A stretch of 64,000 nucleotides of DNA from Stenopsyche tienmushanensis. Its lineage: Eukaryota > Arthropoda > Insecta > Trichoptera > Stenopsychidae. Of the stretch, positions 61,596-64,000 are shown in pieces. A program made the position numbers and the translations under genes. The stretch spans positions 372,001-436,000 of the forward strand of contig WACJ01000075.1 in the NCBI GenBank assembly GCA_008973525.1. The letters are read 5' to 3'. The stretch's first letter is position 1, and each line of letters opens with the position of its first letter. Under the pieces are notes generated by a model. The model was not told the DNA's origin and did not search any database. It saw only the letters and a list, made by a program, of their open reading frames with translations.

Positions 61596-62513
61596 CTAGT
61601 CACCGCCAAAACGGAGTACCTCGAAATAATCTGCGAAGACACGCTAAGGAGGGTCAGGAACTGGTTGACGGGGGCTGGACTGCAGCTCGCCGCCCAGAAG
61701 ACTGAGGCCATCTTCTTTACTAGGCGAAGAAAGCTTGCGCCCCCACCTCTGAGTATCGAGAGCTGTGAGATCAAGTTCTCAAGATCCATCCGTTACTTGG
61801 GGGTTGAAATTGACGATAAGCTCCGTTTTGTTACACATACGGAGAAGGCCGCAACAAAGGCGGCTAGTATTGCGGAAGGTCTAGCTAGATTGATGCCTAA
61901 CATCGGTGGCCCTAAGACAAACCGTCGAAGACTATATAACGAGGTGGTGCACTCGGTACTATTGTACGGAGCTCCGATATGGGCCGAGGCACTACACTTC
62001 GAAAGGGCCAGGCTCAATCTGGCTAGAGTACAAAGGAGAAGCGCGATCAGAGTCGCAGCAGCATATCGCACAGTGTCAGAAGACGCAGTCCTGGCACTGA
62101 CTGCCATTCCGCCAATCGACCTGCTCGCAAAAGAAAGGAAAGCTATACGCACCGGGGAAACCAGGCAAAGAGCTAGGCAGTCCACCATGGTGGAATGGCA
62201 GTCCCGATGGGACAGCTCCACCAAAGGTCGATGGACCCATCGGCTCATCCCTGACCTTAAGCCCTGGACAGCTAAGAAACACGGTCAGCTGTGCTACCAC
62301 CTTACCCAGGCACTCACTGGGCATGGCTGCTTTGGTAGCTACCTGCACAGGATTCAAAAAGAGGCCGGTCCGAATTGTCACCACTGCGGAGCGGAGCTGG
62401 ACGATGCCGCGCACACGCTATTCGACTGCCCGGCTTGGAGCAGAGAGGGACACACTGCGGGAGAGCTTGAAGTCATTCACTCACTCCCAGCAACATGGTC
62501 CCTACGATGCTAA
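61596..62513 (+). CDS. Reverse transcriptase C-terminal part with zinc-finger tail (truncated ORF2)
   Basis: The frame enters from the truncation point at LVTAKTEYLEIICEDTL, the segment that follows YADD in R1-like elements. It goes on through WLTGAGLQLAAQKTEAIFF, RYLGVEIDDKLRF, VLLYGAPIWAEAL and RVAAAYRTVSEDAVLALTAI, all familiar from the reverse transcriptase thumb and linker of the R1 clade. The tail carries CHHCGAELDDAAHTLFDC (C-x2-C-x8-H-x4-C), the C-terminal zinc finger typical of this clade, and ends at the stop at 62511-62513. No start codon of its own is expected. The endonuclease and the palm with the catalytic aspartates are missing, so the product cannot be active. There are no internal stops. 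Confidence 0.9.
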   Translation, partial: LVTAKTEYLEIICEDTLRRVRNWLTGAGLQLAAQKTEAIFFTRRRKLAPPPLSIESCEIKFSRSIRYLGVEIDDKLRFVTHTEKAATKAASIAEGLARLMPNIGGPKTNRRRLYNEVVHSVLLYGAPIWAEALHFERARLNLARVQRRSAIRVAAAYRTVSEDAVLALTAIPPIDLLAKERKAIRTGETRQRARQSTMVEWQSRWDSSTKGRWTHRLIPDLKPWTAKKHGQLCYHLTQALTGHGCFGSYLHRIQKEAGPNCHHCGAELDDAAHTLFDCPAWSREGHTAGELEVIHSLPATWSLRC

Positions 62514-62906
62514 CCAATGCCAGGGCATGGAACGCGTTGTCCAGATACGTCGCGAGCGTTATGCTGCAGAAGGAGGATGCTGAACGACTGAGACGTCGGA
62601 CATGCACCGAAGCATCCTCCTCCTCCTCAACCCATGAGCGAGAAAACCCAGCAGAGATATATCAAGAATAGAAGAACCGTGAAGAATTCACGTTAACACG
62701 AGGCCCTAGAGGGACACATACCGCCACCCTAGAGCAATACTTCGCGGTAGCCGGGTGGCGGCGGAACCGGAGGAGGGGTTTAGTGAGTCTGGCGATGCTC
62801 AGTCAAATACTAGCGAGACGCATTACCAATGCTTAGTCAAACCTCACACTACCTCAGAAGGAGGTGTCTTCTTGAAGATTCCCCTCCTTCAAAAAAAAAA
62901 AAAAAA
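62514..62906 (+). other. 3' UTR and poly(A) of the R1-clade element
   Basis: A GC-rich tail with a short CTCCTC run follows the stop codon and leads into 16 A residues. The frames at 62323-62583 and 62755-63012 are not genes. Confidence 0.8.
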
Positions 62907-62921
62907 GGTGTTGTATACAGA

Positions 62922-63092
62922 GATCAAGATTCAAGAAATAAAAGTCTTTAAAGCGATAGGGACGATGCTTATATCTTATATACCAAAACAAACGCCTGTT
63001 CTCGTGTTTTAATTACCTCAACTTGTCCATTCCAGGCAAAATCCTTCCAAAAGCCACAATCCTGACATACATCGAATCTGAAGCAAAATCCC
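62922..63092. other. Short gap between two transposons
   Basis: No motif recognised. It continues the target sequence of the LINE. Confidence 0.5.
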
Positions 63093-63096
63093 TTAA

Positions 63097-64000
63097 GGGG
63101 GTATTCCAATGTGACGGTTTTGAAAAATCGTTTTTTTTTTCATTTTTCGATAGTTTGTATCCTTTGAATTGATATCCTACAGTCGGTTTGGGTGTTTCCT
63201 ATGTTTTTAACTAATTATAACGCTCCAACGGAGAGCATTTAACTGAGCGCGCTCGGGTTTTGAAGCAGGTACCGCCGTTTCGTGTATGTTATGCAATTGA
63301 TTTGCGCTGGTATGCAAAATATAAACTATTTTTGTGGATATTGGCAAGAGTTTTAACGTAAATTTATAAAATCTCTGAAAGCGTAAACGCTGTGTACGAC
63401 GTTGTGATTCGTAAAGCCGTTCGAGAAGAAAAATAGTTAAATGTACAAGCTGGCTTTCCAGAAAATGAACTCTCAGTTTCTGGCGATGGTTCGTGGTCCA
63501 AGAGAGGGTTTTCTTCTCTTCTAGGCATTGTATCACTGATTGGAAATTATTCCGATATAATCTTTGATACCATTATAAAATCGAGTTTCTGTAAAGCATG
63601 CAATGCATGGATTGGCAAAGAAGATACAGATGAATAAACACAAGACATTTTGAAGCCAATTTATGAAGAGCTGAGTCACTATGAACTTTTACAGAGATGC
63701 TTAGGTTCCAACACGCAAAATGACAATGAAAGTTTCAATACTTGCGTTTGGCACCTAAATATGTTTATTGCGGCAAAAAAAATGGAAAATGCCACCTATA
63801 ATGCAGCTTGCATATTTGATGAAGATCAGAAACCAATACTTAAGATCTTGGAGGTCATAGGATGTTCCCTTGGCCCTGGAAGCTTGAGTTTCGCCAAGGA
63901 CAATGCGCGCGTACAGCGCGCAGACCAACGTAGCTCAATTTGCTTCAAAAGCCGCTCGAATCGCGAGGAGATAAGCTACAGCGGCTAAAGAAGAAGTCTA
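63097..64000 (+). mobile_element. Kolobok/Mutator-like DNA transposon, left part, runs off the window
   Basis: GGGGGTATTCCAATGTGACG begins directly after TTAA (63093-63096). TTAA is the target duplication of Kolobok-type elements, and a G-run followed by TATTC would suit a terminus. The transposase remnant follows from about 63260. The right terminus must lie beyond 64000, so the termini cannot be compared here. Confidence 0.5.
63260..63988 (+). pseudogene. Broken Kolobok/Mutator-like transposase
   Basis: Plus-strand pieces follow a family common in arthropods and cnidarians (Pfam Mutator-type transposase, from memory). A first piece near 63265 (RRFVYVMQLICAGMQNINYF) matches the RRIVFAMR region. 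From about 63368 one frame carries ESVNAVYDVVIRKAVREEK, a stop at about 63436, then ENELSVSGDGSWSKRGFSSL (first catalytic Asp in DGSW), IKSSFCKACNAWIGKEDTDE, a stop at about 63635, and then YEELSHYELLQRCLGSNTQN with DNESFN. It ends at a stop at 63986-63988. At least two stops and a frameshift make it inactive. The plus-strand frame at 63650-63988 is its tail, while the minus-strand frame at 63207-63536 is only its shadow. Confidence 0.75.

Larger units (their letters stand above)
61594..62906 (+). mobile_element. 5'-truncated R1-clade non-LTR retrotransposon
   Basis: The element lies between two exact 15-base target duplications. It has a frame for the C-terminal part of ORF2, a 3' UTR of about 377 bases and a poly(A) of 16 bases (62891-62906). 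The 5' end is cut within the reverse transcriptase, just downstream of where the YADD catalytic motif should be. GC content is much higher than the surroundings. An exact duplication, an open frame and an intact tail point to a fairly recent insertion. Confidence 0.92.

Overview
The window is AT-rich eukaryotic nuclear DNA. It is most likely from an insect, judged from its transposons: mariner-type elements with TA target duplications, hAT elements with 8-bp duplications, a piggyBac remnant, an R1-clade LINE and a Kolobok/Mutator-like transposase. Nothing in it looks prokaryotic: there are no operons, ribosome binding sites, CRISPR arrays or dense coding. The species cannot be named from the sequence alone.

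Only one block looks like host protein coding: a GC-rich minus-strand exon at about 1030-1826. It encodes a proline-rich, acidic, probably disordered protein that I do not recognise. A GC-rich structured block at 4287-4465 has A-box-like and B-box-like motifs and a T-run, so it may be a Pol III-type RNA or SINE head. A degenerate tRNA-Asp copy lies at 34745-34819. Most of the remaining non-repetitive DNA is intergenic or intronic. A few islands of more mixed composition (for example 5270-6050, 23220-23640, 30300-30830, 43200-43900, 47640-48500, 56560-57100, 61010-61320) could be regulatory, but this cannot be shown from one sequence.

Transposons explain most of the readable structure. Left to right they are: a fragment of a foldback family (395-445); a mariner-like element with clean ends (6517-7074); a foldback element with 65-bp tandem units (10185-10680) and its sister (15130-15680); three copies of an unclassified DNA transposon (12736-13382, 24435-25278, 46581-47516); a piggyBac transposase remnant (20730-21425, minus); two minus-strand mariners of one family (21604-23052 and 37887-38857), the first carrying a nested hAT MITE; two copies of a second mariner family (26472-27113 and 50914-52064), the latter with an inverted duplicated 3' end; a hAT element (33242-33780) and a relic relative (28225-28620); a palindrome (34291-34390); hAT MITEs (38893-39672, 41782-42157, 54194-54806); a 112-bp MITE (48918-49029); a pogo/Tigger terminus (61469-61556); a 5'-truncated R1-clade LINE with a 15-bp target duplication (61594-62906); and a broken Kolobok/Mutator-like transposase reaching the right edge (63097-64000).

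I found no convincing new multi-gene system. The observations most worth following are the Pol III-like hairpin block, the foldback family with a fixed 65-bp repeat core, the mariner with both termini derived from the 3' end, and the nested MITE whose empty site survives in a second host copy.
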